From Clostridiales bacterium (GTDB lineage Bacteria > Bacillota > Clostridia > Oscillospirales > CAG-272), in NCBI GenBank assembly GCA_012511425.1, contig JAAZGC010000047.1, forward strand, positions 1-8,787: a stretch of 8,787 bases of DNA, written 5' to 3'. The notes beneath the pieces were generated by a model that searched no databases, was not told where the DNA came from, and saw only the letters and a program-made list of their open reading frames with translations. A program made the position numbers and the translations under genes. Of this stretch, positions 1 to 6,156 are shown in pieces. Within the stretch, counting starts at the first letter, position 1. Each line of letters starts with the position of its first letter.

Positions 1-74
1 GCAAATGGATCAACCGCGAGCCCTCGCCGAAGAGCCGCTATAACCTCGAAGAAGTCGACCTCAGCCTGTTCTGA
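1..74 (+). CDS. 3' end of an unidentified gene (partial)
   Basis: The window opens inside a plus-strand reading frame. Reading codons from position 3 gives 23 residues that end in LEEVDLSLF and a TGA at 72-74. The fragment is too short to assign to a family. It is treated as coding because it runs open from the window edge, its codons match the GC-rich third positions of the neighbouring genes, and a rho-independent terminator follows about 20 bases after the stop. The start and most of the protein lie outside the window. Confidence 0.6.
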   Translation, partial: KWINREPSPKSRYNLEEVDLSLF

Positions 75-94
75 GAATTAATTTTTGCATAAAC

Positions 95-127
95 GGACGG
101 TTTTCCGCAAAGAGAGCCGTCTTTTTT
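95..127 (+). terminator. Rho-independent terminator after the partial gene
   Basis: GACGG at 96-100 pairs with CCGTC at 117-121. A weaker extension of A-U and G-U pairs runs inward, and six Ts follow at 122-127. It lies just after the TGA at 72-74 and before the promoter of the next gene, so it separates the two transcripts. Confidence 0.75.
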
Positions 128-161
128 AACGGTATTTTGCAAAAATATGCATTATTCTCTC

Positions 162-190
162 TTGACACCGGGGCGAATAGATGGTATCAT
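162..190 (+). promoter_or_regulatory. Sigma-A promoter for the first solute-binding lipoprotein
   Basis: A perfect -35 hexamer TTGACA lies at 162-167. After a 17-base spacer comes a -10 hexamer TATCAT at 185-190, one mismatch from consensus. Transcription should start near 197, leaving a leader of about 48 bases before the TTG start at 245. AT-rich sequence with a perfect 10-base palindrome (TTTTGCAAAA, 135-144) lies just upstream and could be an UP-like element or operator. Confidence 0.85.
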
Positions 191-244
191 AAATCCGTAA
201 GGGTTTTTTAAGGGATAAGGACAATATTTATAGAGGGAATCGGC

Positions 245-1717
245 TTGACCGGAAAACAGCTTTTATCATTTATTCTCGCGGCAATCCTGCTTATATCGGC
301 GATGACCGCCTGCGGCGGCGAAGGCGACGGCGTACCTGCTCACGCCGCCGACACACAGGAAACAACGACCGCCGAAGAAACGACGCAGTCGGAGCTTGAA
401 CAGCACCGGGCGATATCCGACAATCTGCCGGAGACGGATTTCGGCGGTGCCGAATACCGCATTCTCTGCCGCACCGACCGCGCCTATGAGATCGACGCCG
501 AGGAGCAGACGGGCGCCGTCGAAAACGACTCGGTATACGAGCGCAACCGCAAAATCGAGGAACGCTTCAACGTCGTCATCAAATCGATCACCTGCGACGC
601 ACCGCACAGCAAGATAATCTCCCCGACCCTCGCCGGCGAATATGCGTATGAACTGACGGCGCATAATGCCTACAATGCGAATGAGCCGATATCCAAAGGC
701 GTCTACACGAACTTTCTCGACATTCCGCATATCGACCTTGAGATGCCGTGGTATAACCGCCTTTCAAACGACTCGGCGACGATAAACGGCCGTCTCTTCG
801 CCGCGACCGGCGACCTTGCGCTGACATCGATGATGTTCACCTACGGCATCTTCTTCAACAAGCGGATCTGCGAAAGCTACGGTTATCCCGACACCGATCT
901 TTACGCGATGGTCAACGACAACAAGTGGACAATCGACAATTTCATCGGGATAGTTTCGGCCATATACGAAGATATCAACGGCAACGGCGAGACGGATGAT
1001 TCCGATCTTTACGGTTTCGGGGAATTCCCCTGCGACCCGGCGGACGTCTGGCTCACCTCTTTCGGGCAGACGCTGACCGGCCGCGACAATGAAGGGAAGA
1101 TCATCGTCACGATTATGACGGAAAAAACTCAGTCGGCGCTTGAAAAGATAGTCACGATGCTTTACAGCACCCCCGGCGTCCGCGCCTATACCGAACAATG
1201 GCTCGAAAGGCAGCAGTTCTCCGCCGGGCTGATGGCGTTTGCTCCTCTGGCTTTCGAAAACTGCTTCAACACCTGCCGCGCAATGAGCGACAGCTACGGC
1301 ATCCTGCCGAACCCTAAGTGGGACGAACAGCAGGAAAAATACCTGACGCAGGCGTTCGACGAATATTCTGTCTTCGGAGTTCCGATCTCCGTCCCGCAGG
1401 ACAAGCTCGACCTCGTCGGAGTGATATTTGAAGCGCTGTCCGCCGAATCGTATAAGACCGTCTACCCGGCGTACTACGATGTGGCGCTAAAGGGCAAGTA
1501 TTCGGAAGACGCGGACACCGCAAAGATGGTCGACCTTATCATGGACGGCCGCATCTTCGACTTCTCCTACCAGTTCGGAATCGCCCATTTCAAGCGCCTG
1601 CCCTACTGGTTCCGCGATCTCGTCGTGGCGAGAAGCACCGACTTTGCATCATATTACGAGAAAAACATCAGCTCGGTCGAAACGGGGCTTGAGAAATTAT
1701 ACAAGATTTATGAGTAA
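245..1717 (+). CDS. Extracellular solute-binding lipoprotein (ABC sugar-type)
   Basis: This 490-residue protein is the likely substrate-capturing lipoprotein of an ABC importer, anchored outside the membrane. Residues 1-22 form a lipoprotein signal peptide (hydrophobic core about 6-19) with lipobox MTAC, placing the lipidated Cys at 23. A Thr/Glu/Ala-rich linker follows to about residue 60. The body then begins with FGGAEYR (66-72) and the YERNRKIEERFNV segment (98-110), both typical of the large Clostridia branch of the family 1 solute-binding proteins. Residues 243-254 (D-I-N-G-N-G-E-T-D-D-S-D) form a dockerin/EF-hand-like acidic loop that may bind calcium. The start is TTG at 245, supported by AGAGGGA at 232-238; no upstream ATG fits. 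The GNAT gene overlaps its 3' end. No permease or ATPase is nearby, so it probably works with transporter subunits encoded elsewhere. The substrate cannot be read from the sequence; a sugar or oligosaccharide is the family expectation. Confidence 0.88.
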   Translation: MTGKQLLSFILAAILLISAMTACGGEGDGVPAHAADTQETTTAEETTQSELEQHRAISDNLPETDFGGAEYRILCRTDRAYEIDAEEQTGAVENDSVYERNRKIEERFNVVIKSITCDAPHSKIISPTLAGEYAYELTAHNAYNANEPISKGVYTNFLDIPHIDLEMPWYNRLSNDSATINGRLFAATGDLALTSMMFTYGIFFNKRICESYGYPDTDLYAMVNDNKWTIDNFIGIVSAIYEDINGNGETDDSDLYGFGEFPCDPADVWLTSFGQTLTGRDNEGKIIVTIMTEKTQSALEKIVTMLYSTPGVRAYTEQWLERQQFSAGLMAFAPLAFENCFNTCRAMSDSYGILPNPKWDEQQEKYLTQAFDEYSVFGVPISVPQDKLDLVGVIFEALSAESYKTVYPAYYDVALKGKYSEDADTAKMVDLIMDGRIFDFSYQFGIAHFKRLPYWFRDLVVARSTDFASYYEKNISSVETGLEKLYKIYE

Positions 1718-2240
1718 AAAACCAGTGCGCGATTCAATGAATGACATCAATTCGCTTCAAATACGGCTGATGACGGCGGAGGACAAGCCTCTCGCGGAGG
1801 AGTTTTTCGCCCAGATGAGCGATATAAGCGCCGGTTTTTTCAATATGCAGCGGGGAAATGAGCTGCGCACATACGACTTCTGCGACGGCAGGCTCTCCGA
1901 CCATGAATTCTGGATAGCATCCGGCCGGGAGGAAAACGGGCGGGAATTTATCGCCGGCATTGTTTTTGTCTGGGAACGCGAATCAATGCTGCCCTGGCTC
2001 GGCGTCGCCGTAGCGGAGAGGCTGCAGGGGCGGCATCTCGGAGAAAGGCTCGTCCGGACGGTGATTGACTGGTGCCTCGGCACCGGCCGCGGCGGAATAC
2101 TGCTCACTACTCACAAAAACAACATCCGGGGGCAAAAGCTTTATGAGCGCTGCGGCTTTGAGCGTCACGGCGTCTGGCACAACGATGAATTTTTATATAT
2201 TTTGCGATTTAAGTGTGAAACTAAGATAAAATATAGCTGA
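1710..2240 (+). CDS. GNAT-family N-acetyltransferase
   Basis: This 176-residue protein is a predicted acetyl-CoA-dependent N-acetyltransferase, close to the usual single-domain GNAT length. The acetyl-CoA-binding motif A is visible as GVAVAERLQGRHLGERL (98-114), with the pyrophosphate-loop part QGRHLG; a His (109) sits where most members have the first Gly. Motif B follows as N-N-I-R-G-Q-K-L-Y-E-R-C-G-F (137-150), whose Asn, Tyr and GF are typical. The acceptor substrate is unknown. The ATG at 1710 overlaps the last eight bases of the lipoprotein gene and has no strong ribosome binding site, which suggests translational coupling. An ATG at 1737 is an alternative start but also lacks a Shine-Dalgarno sequence. 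The gene shares the lipoprotein transcript, which ends at the hairpin at 2274-2301. Confidence 0.85.
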   Translation: MSKKPVRDSMNDINSLQIRLMTAEDKPLAEEFFAQMSDISAGFFNMQRGNELRTYDFCDGRLSDHEFWIASGREENGREFIAGIVFVWERESMLPWLGVAVAERLQGRHLGERLVRTVIDWCLGTGRGGILLTTHKNNIRGQKLYERCGFERHGVWHNDEFLYILRFKCETKIKYS

Positions 2241-2273
2241 ACTCCGAATCTCGGTTTGTTGTATAATTTATAT

Positions 2274-2301
2274 AAAAAAGGACGATCGCTCGTCCTTTTT
2301 T
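2274..2301 (+). terminator. Terminator after the GNAT gene, probably bidirectional
   Basis: A six-base stem, GGACGA (2280-2285) with TCGTCC (2290-2295), closes a TCGC loop. It is flanked by A6 on the left (2274-2279) and T7 on the right. The plus strand gives a classical terminator for the GNAT transcript. The A tract makes the same structure work on the minus strand as a backup for the convergent CBM9-like gene. Confidence 0.9.
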
Positions 2302-2343
2302 TGTCGGGAAACAATTTCTTTACGCAAATCCTCTCCGGGCAGC

Positions 2344-2380
2344 AAAAAAGGGGAATCCTTTTCAAACGAAAGGATTCCCC
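2344..2380 (-). terminator. Strong terminator of the CBM9-like surface gene
   Basis: A perfect 12-base inverted repeat, GGGGAATCCTTT (2350-2361) with AAAGGATTCCCC (2369-2380), has a seven-base loop. Six As at 2344-2349 become a U tract on the minus-strand RNA. It starts 26 bases past the stop of the minus-strand gene ending at 2406, so it terminates that gene. Confidence 0.92.
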
Positions 2381-2405
2381 GAAAAATCGCGGTTTAGGTC
2401 TTCGA

Positions 2406-3350
2406 TTATCTTCTCTTCTTTATAACCGCGGCGCCGATAACAGCGGCGGCAGAAGCAAGCAGAACAATTATCGCAGCGGTATCGCCGGTCTGCGCTGCGG
2501 GGGTTGCGGCTGCCGGAGCGGCGGCTGCTGCCGGAGCTTCTTCGGCAACAGGCGCGGGCGCTTCCTCAACAGGGGCTTCGGTTTCCGGAGCCGGGACAAA
2601 TCCTGCGGGAGCGTCTGTCAAGGTATAGGTGTCGGTCTCATCGAAGTCGAACCAGCCGCCCTTGGTGATAAGCGACTGTTCGCCGCCGTTCATCTCCATG
2701 ACGACGCAGGAGATGCGCAGCTGCTGCCCCGAAACGCCCTTGATCTCGTCGGTAAAGCCGTTCTTGTAGATGGTGGCGAATACCGACCACGGAATATAGC
2801 CTTCAACGGTGTAGGCAGAGTCGTTCTGGAAGGTGGAGGCGATCTTCGCGCCGTGGGTTTCGTTGGCGATCTGGTCGACGATGTTGAAATGCTCGTAGAT
2901 ATCCGGGGAGCCGTTGTCGGTCTTCGGATGCACGGTGAAGAAGAGGTGGGTTTCGCCCACGCCGGCTTCGCCGCCGGTCGGACCGAAGACGCCGAACTGA
3001 ACGCCGTCGCCCGAGTTGAGCGCGTCGCCGTAAGGCGGAGCTGAGTCGGGAACTGATTTGTCGGCAACGCTGATGAGGAAATAAAGGTTGCTCTCATCCC
3101 ACATGAATCGGAAAACCGAGCCTTCGCCCAAAGCGTTGTTCGCATCGGCGACATAGTTGAGGTCGGCGAGCGGCATCATCTCGACCGCGAGGGCATTGTC
3201 CCATTCGCCGTCGCCCGCGGCGCCGTCGACGACGGGCGGGGTGACCGCCTTCGGGATGTCATACTTAACCGGGTCATAAGCGAACGCCGCCGCTCCCAAA
3301 AGCGAGAGGAGCAGAAGCGCCGTTACGGCAAGCGAAAGAATTCTTTTCAT
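2406..3350 (-). CDS. Secreted CBM9-like surface protein with C-terminal anchor
   Basis: This 314-residue protein is exported and probably displayed on the cell surface. Residues 1-24 are a signal peptide ending in AFA. Residues 35-246 resemble a family 9 carbohydrate-binding (DOMON-like) beta-sandwich: V-V-D-G-x-x-G-D-G-E-W (40-50), W-D-E-S-N-L-Y-F (84-91), a D-G-V-Q-F strand (115-119) and EGYIPW (173-178). Family 9 modules bind xylan ends, cellulose or sugars; no catalytic domain is present. A Pro/Ala/Glu-rich stalk (about 253-286) spans the wall. It is followed by QTGD (287-290), a hydrophobic segment (291-310) and KKRR, the layout of a sortase or membrane anchor, though the LP/NP of a classic LPxTG/NPxTG signal is replaced by AA. 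The ATG at 3350 has AAAGGAGA eight bases upstream. It has its own promoter and terminator, so it is monocistronic. Confidence 0.82.
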   Translation of the reverse strand: MKRILSLAVTALLLLSLLGAAAFAYDPVKYDIPKAVTPPVVDGAAGDGEWDNALAVEMMPLADLNYVADANNALGEGSVFRFMWDESNLYFLISVADKSVPDSAPPYGDALNSGDGVQFGVFGPTGGEAGVGETHLFFTVHPKTDNGSPDIYEHFNIVDQIANETHGAKIASTFQNDSAYTVEGYIPWSVFATIYKNGFTDEIKGVSGQQLRISCVVMEMNGGEQSLITKGGWFDFDETDTYTLTDAPAGFVPAPETEAPVEEAPAPVAEEAPAAAAAPAAATPAAQTGDTAAIIVLLASAAAVIGAAVIKKRR

Positions 3351-3387
3351 TGCATTAGTCTCCTTTATTATTTTATTACGTTATGAT

Positions 3388-3416
3388 ATGATAACACAAT
3401 TTTCGCGGATTGTCAA
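3388..3416 (-). promoter_or_regulatory. Sigma-A promoter of the CBM9-like gene
   Basis: On the minus strand a perfect TTGACA (plus positions 3411-3416), a 17-base spacer and TATCAT (3388-3393) form a promoter with exactly the same hexamers and spacing as the one at 162-190. The ribosome binding site AAAGGAGA is at 3359-3366. Confidence 0.85.
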
Positions 3417-3433
3417 GAGAAAATTCGCGAAAA
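3400..3433. repeat. Inverted repeat flanking the CBM9-gene -35 box (possible operator)
   Basis: TTTTCGCG (3400-3407) and CGCGAAAA (3426-3433) are perfect inverted repeats of eight bases, 18 bases apart. One arm lies between the -10 and -35 hexamers and the other just upstream of the -35. No U run follows the hairpin in either direction, so it is a better candidate for a regulator-binding site than for a terminator. The binding protein is unknown. Confidence 0.45.
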
Positions 3434-3475
3434 CCGGGGAATTTATGCGGGGTAATTGAAATCAGGCTTTCCCGG
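3430..3475 (-). terminator. Possible weak terminator after the second solute-binding gene
   Basis: On the minus strand, CCGGG (plus 3471-3475) can pair with CCCGG (3434-3438) across a long loop of about 32 bases, and four Us follow from the As at 3430-3433. The loop is long and the stem short. It overlaps the inverted repeat at 3400-3433, so the call is weak. No better terminator is visible between 3510 and the next promoter. Confidence 0.25.
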
Positions 3476-3509
3476 CGACGGATTTTAGATATCAAACCTG
3501 TCTGAAAAC

Positions 3510-4991
3510 TCACCCGTTCTCTGCGGCGTCGAGGCTTGTGTAAAACTTATCGAGGGTTTTGTTTGCGACCTTTTCGTTTTTATCATACCAGGACGCAAAG
3601 TCGGCGCTCTTATTTTCGAGAGCGAGGCGCGGCAGGCAGAAGAAAAGATCGCTGAATCCGGCGTCAAAGCCGAAATAGTTCCCGCCGACTTCGTAGCAGA
3701 TGGTGTCGAAAAGCAGGTCCATCATCTTTGCGGCGTCTTCGTCGCGGGCGAGTTTTCCGGTGAGGATGTCGCCGTAGTAGGTCGGGATGACTTCGTCCTT
3801 GCTGTAATAGGCGAGCAGCTCGATGACGGCGCCGGTCATTTCCTTATTAACAACCGTCGTCGGCACGCACATAAGGCCGCCCCAGTCGAGCGAGCGATAT
3901 TCCGCCTGCGCCTCTTCGTATTTCGGGTAAGGAAGAATGCCGAATTCAACTTCGTAACCCCGCATAAACTCCGCCTGCGTAATTGCGCCCAGATTGAACA
4001 GAACGCGGTCGGTGTTCATCGTGAAATCCGACTCTTCCTCATATACCTTGCAGAGATAAATTGCGTTTTCCGCCCCGAGCCGATAAAATCTTTCGACGAT
4101 ATCCACCATCTTCGGGGTGTTCATCGCAACGGAAACCCGGCCTTCGTCGTTCTTTTCGGTTATAAATTGATTTGAGCCGGTAACAAAGCTGATGTATTTC
4201 GATATCTCGTTCGCGGTTATTCCGACCTGATCATTTACGTCAAGAACGCCGTCGCCGTTGATGTCATCAACCACGGCGCCCGCCATGTCGATGAACCGGT
4301 CAAGCGTCCATTTTCCGTCGTAAACCAGCTGATAGGGGTTGTCAAGACCGTAATTCTCGACCATGCCCTTGTTGAAGAAGATGACGTACGGACAGGGGAT
4401 CATCGTGTCGTTTACGCAGAAATGGGTGTTTTTGCCGAGCCGCAGCACATCCATCTGCTTTTTGTTCCACCAGTCGGAATCAAGGCTGATATACGGCAGA
4501 TTGTCGACATTGAAAAGATATCCGCCGCTTGAAAGCTGGGAAACACCGTAGATGCAGTGCAGAAAGACCTGCTGATATGCGTCCTCGCCGGCGCTTACCG
4601 TTTTTATGAGCGCCGGGGGCAGCGTGTCTTCCCGCCCGACATTGAAGGAAGTGATCACAACGTTGAGCTCCTCCTCGACCCGGATCTTGCGCAGGTAAAT
4701 GGCGTCGTTCATAACGTCGCCGTTCTCTTCGTCGGCGAAGAAATAATGGCGGTAGCCCTGCCATTCGGGATGGAGCTGCTTAAACTCGGCGCCGCCGAAA
4801 TCAAGTCCCTCTCCGACGCCGGAAGGAGCGCGCGTCGTTTCGGCGTCTGCCGCCCCGCCGTCCGCGGCGTTTTCCTGCGCCGCCTGTGTATCTGAATCCG
4901 GCGCGCCTCCCGCGTCTTTGCCGCATGAGTAAAGAACGGAAAGCAGCATGACCGCCGCGAGTATTAAAACGGCAATATCGGAAAATTTCAT
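3510..4991 (-). CDS. Extracellular solute-binding lipoprotein, paralogue of the first
   Basis: This is a 493-residue substrate-binding lipoprotein of an ABC importer. The start chosen is the ATG at 4991, because GGGAGGA sits eight bases upstream (5000-5006) and the signal peptide begins there; a longer frame open to 5027 adds 12 unconvincing residues. Residues 1-22 are a signal peptide with lipobox LYSC, lipidated Cys 23. After an Ala/Asp/Glu-rich linker come FGGAEF (65-70), a charged helix RKIRVEEELNVVI (101-113), FFNKGM (205-210), GKWTLDRFI (226-234) and an acidic loop DINGDGVLDVND at residues 243-254. That loop has the same residue numbers as in the first lipoprotein, so the two genes are divergent paralogues of one subfamily. 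No permease or ATPase gene adjoins it. The ligand is unknown; a sugar is likely from the family and from the CBM9-like and isomerase neighbours. Confidence 0.88.
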   Translation of the reverse strand: MKFSDIAVLILAAVMLLSVLYSCGKDAGGAPDSDTQAAQENAADGGAADAETTRAPSGVGEGLDFGGAEFKQLHPEWQGYRHYFFADEENGDVMNDAIYLRKIRVEEELNVVITSFNVGREDTLPPALIKTVSAGEDAYQQVFLHCIYGVSQLSSGGYLFNVDNLPYISLDSDWWNKKQMDVLRLGKNTHFCVNDTMIPCPYVIFFNKGMVENYGLDNPYQLVYDGKWTLDRFIDMAGAVVDDINGDGVLDVNDQVGITANEISKYISFVTGSNQFITEKNDEGRVSVAMNTPKMVDIVERFYRLGAENAIYLCKVYEEESDFTMNTDRVLFNLGAITQAEFMRGYEVEFGILPYPKYEEAQAEYRSLDWGGLMCVPTTVVNKEMTGAVIELLAYYSKDEVIPTYYGDILTGKLARDEDAAKMMDLLFDTICYEVGGNYFGFDAGFSDLFFCLPRLALENKSADFASWYDKNEKVANKTLDKFYTSLDAAENG

Positions 4992-5025
4992 TTCAACAAT
5001 CCTCCCGAAAACAATAAATCCTGTC

Positions 5026-5049
5026 ATGCCGGCTGATTGCTTCCGGCAT
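5026..5049 (-). repeat. Hairpin in the leader of the second solute-binding gene
   Basis: ATGCCGG (5026-5032) and CCGGCAT (5043-5049) form a perfect seven-base inverted repeat with a ten-base loop. It lies between the candidate promoter (5068-5096) and the ribosome binding site (5000-5006). There is no U run, so it is not an obvious terminator. It could be an operator, an mRNA-stabilising hairpin or a translation-control element. Confidence 0.45.
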
Positions 5050-5067
5050 TTTCATTTCCGTATATTC

Positions 5068-5096
5068 ATATTATCAAATCATAAAGCAAAAATCAA
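5068..5096 (-). promoter_or_regulatory. Candidate promoter of the second solute-binding gene
   Basis: On the minus strand TTGATT (plus 5091-5096) is followed after 17 bases by TAATAT (5068-5073), or after 15 bases by GATAAT (5070-5075). Each option departs from consensus, so the promoter is plausible but weaker than the others in the window. Confidence 0.4.
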
Positions 5097-5143
5097 CGGA
5101 TTGAGGAATATTTATATATTATTAATGCGATTCACAAATAATC

Positions 5144-5163
5144 GCCGCGGATGTTCCAGCGGC
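5144..5163 (-). terminator. Possible hairpin terminator after the XRE regulator
   Basis: GCCGC (5144-5148) and GCGGC (5159-5163) form a short GC-rich stem about 38 bases past the regulator's stop. The bases after it on the minus strand are T-rich but not a clean T run, so this is tentative. Confidence 0.3.
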
Positions 5164-5201
5164 AGACTTGAAATTCACTTGTAGGGCAGGGGATTAATAT
5201 C

Positions 5202-5978
5202 TTATTTTTCCCGAAGCATAAGCAGGAGCGCCGGCATGTGCATATAAGAGCCTTCGAGACGGCAAAGCGTTTCCCCGTCTTCATCTTCTTTGACCGTAAT
5301 CGGTATCCGCAACAAGGCCTTTTCGGTTTCGTCATCCGTCAGTTTCGACTTCGCGGCGATTTCGGCGATACTTGCGTAAATATCAAAATCGGCGACGGTA
5401 AGCTCATACAGCGCGTATAACACCTTTAAAACATTCTTGTCGCAGAGCCTTTCAATCGAAAGATAAATATCCCGCAGCTGCGACGGCGTCGGCGAGCGGT
5501 ATGACGCGCCGTCGGCGATAAACACGGCGTTTCCGGCGTGAACGGTATTCCCCTCCGTCTCGGAGCAGGCGGAAAAGCCCCATTTGTAGCCGTCCTCCTT
5601 AAGTCCGAAATTCTTGTCGGTATCCCAGGGTATATAGCTTTTATACCCTCTGGAGCAGGCCGCTTCGTGCAGCAGCACAGACAGGCGGAAAGCGCTGCGG
5701 AACGCGGTTTCGGCGGGACTGTCCGCAAAAAGCTGCTTTATCTTCAGATATACGTTTTCAAAGGAATCCGCCGCCTTATATCCCATCAGCTCGTCAATCG
5801 AAACCCCGAAATATCCGGCGATGTCCGGCAAAAGCTGGATATCCGGGCAGCACTGCCCCGACTCCCATTTGCTGACCGCCTGATTTGTCACCCCGAGAGC
5901 CTGCGCAAGCTCCTCCTGAGTAATGCCTTTTCCTTTGCGCAGAAAGGTAATCTGCTCGTTGAGCCTAAAGCTGTTCAT
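5202..5978 (-). CDS. XRE-family helix-turn-helix transcriptional regulator
   Basis: This 258-residue cytoplasmic DNA-binding protein has an N-terminal Cro/C1-type helix-turn-helix at about residues 6-64. ITQEELAQALGVTNQAVSKW (19-38) contains both helices and the recognition helix, and the domain closes with FGVSIDELMGY (57-67). The middle part (about 70-175) has no recognisable fold. The C-terminal 75 residues are helical and then strand-like (TVKEDEDGETLCRLEGSYMHM), which looks like a second, winged-helix module; this part is inference. Long XRE proteins of this kind are common in Clostridia but mostly uncharacterised, and the effector is unknown. The ATG at 5978 has GGAGG at 5985-5989, six bases upstream, and its own promoter at 6017-6045. 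It lies between a sugar isomerase and a binding lipoprotein, so it may control one of them, though nothing in the sequence proves this. Confidence 0.87.
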   Translation of the reverse strand: MNSFRLNEQITFLRKGKGITQEELAQALGVTNQAVSKWESGQCCPDIQLLPDIAGYFGVSIDELMGYKAADSFENVYLKIKQLFADSPAETAFRSAFRLSVLLHEAACSRGYKSYIPWDTDKNFGLKEDGYKWGFSACSETEGNTVHAGNAVFIADGASYRSPTPSQLRDIYLSIERLCDKNVLKVLYALYELTVADFDIYASIAEIAAKSKLTDDETEKALLRIPITVKEDEDGETLCRLEGSYMHMPALLLMLREK

Positions 5979-6016
5979 ATAAAACCTCCGTTGTTATTTC
6001 ATCGGCTTACGCTTTC

Positions 6017-6045
6017 ATTATACGGCATTGACGGGGAGAAATCAA
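6017..6045 (-). promoter_or_regulatory. Sigma-A promoter of the XRE regulator
   Basis: On the minus strand a TTGATT -35 (plus 6040-6045), a 17-base spacer and a perfect TATAAT -10 (6017-6022) precede the ribosome binding site at 5985-5989. Confidence 0.8.
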
Positions 6046-6076
6046 TGACGCTTTAGTTTGAAGCAATGCCAAATCT

Positions 6077-6093
6077 TCCAACCATATGTTGGA
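6077..6093. repeat. Short inverted repeat upstream of the regulator promoter
   Basis: TCCAAC (6077-6082) and GTTGGA (6088-6093) are inverted around a five-base centre, about 32 bases upstream of the regulator's -35 box. The 17-base dyad has the size of an XRE-type operator. On the plus strand it is followed by a T-rich stretch, but no plus-strand gene precedes it. Its position suits a regulatory site or a backup to the isomerase terminator; either role is inferred. Confidence 0.35.
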
Positions 6094-6106
6094 TTATTTT
6101 TCAAAA

Positions 6107-6132
6107 GCAAAACCGCCCGACGATGCGGGCGG
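6107..6132 (-). terminator. Terminator of the sugar isomerase gene
   Basis: CCGCCCG (6113-6119) and CGGGCGG (6126-6132) form a seven-base GC stem with a six-base loop. On the minus strand it is followed by UUUUGCUUUU. It sits 24 bases past the isomerase stop. Confidence 0.85.
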
Positions 6133-6156
6133 CATACTTACAAGGTTTTTCGGAAA

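Noticed and set aside
2262..2267. TATAAT on the plus strand after the GNAT gene, a possible promoter.
   Set aside because: No -35 hexamer lies at the right distance and the terminator follows within ten bases; no plus-strand gene lies downstream.
2256..3044. A 262-codon plus-strand open frame.
   Set aside because: It lies opposite the CBM9-like gene, its product is Arg/Gly-rich low-complexity sequence, and it reads through two terminator hairpins. It is a GC-rich antisense shadow.
5538..6056. A 172-codon plus-strand open frame.
   Set aside because: It is antisense to the XRE regulator and crosses that gene's promoter; no ribosome binding site or recognisable domain.
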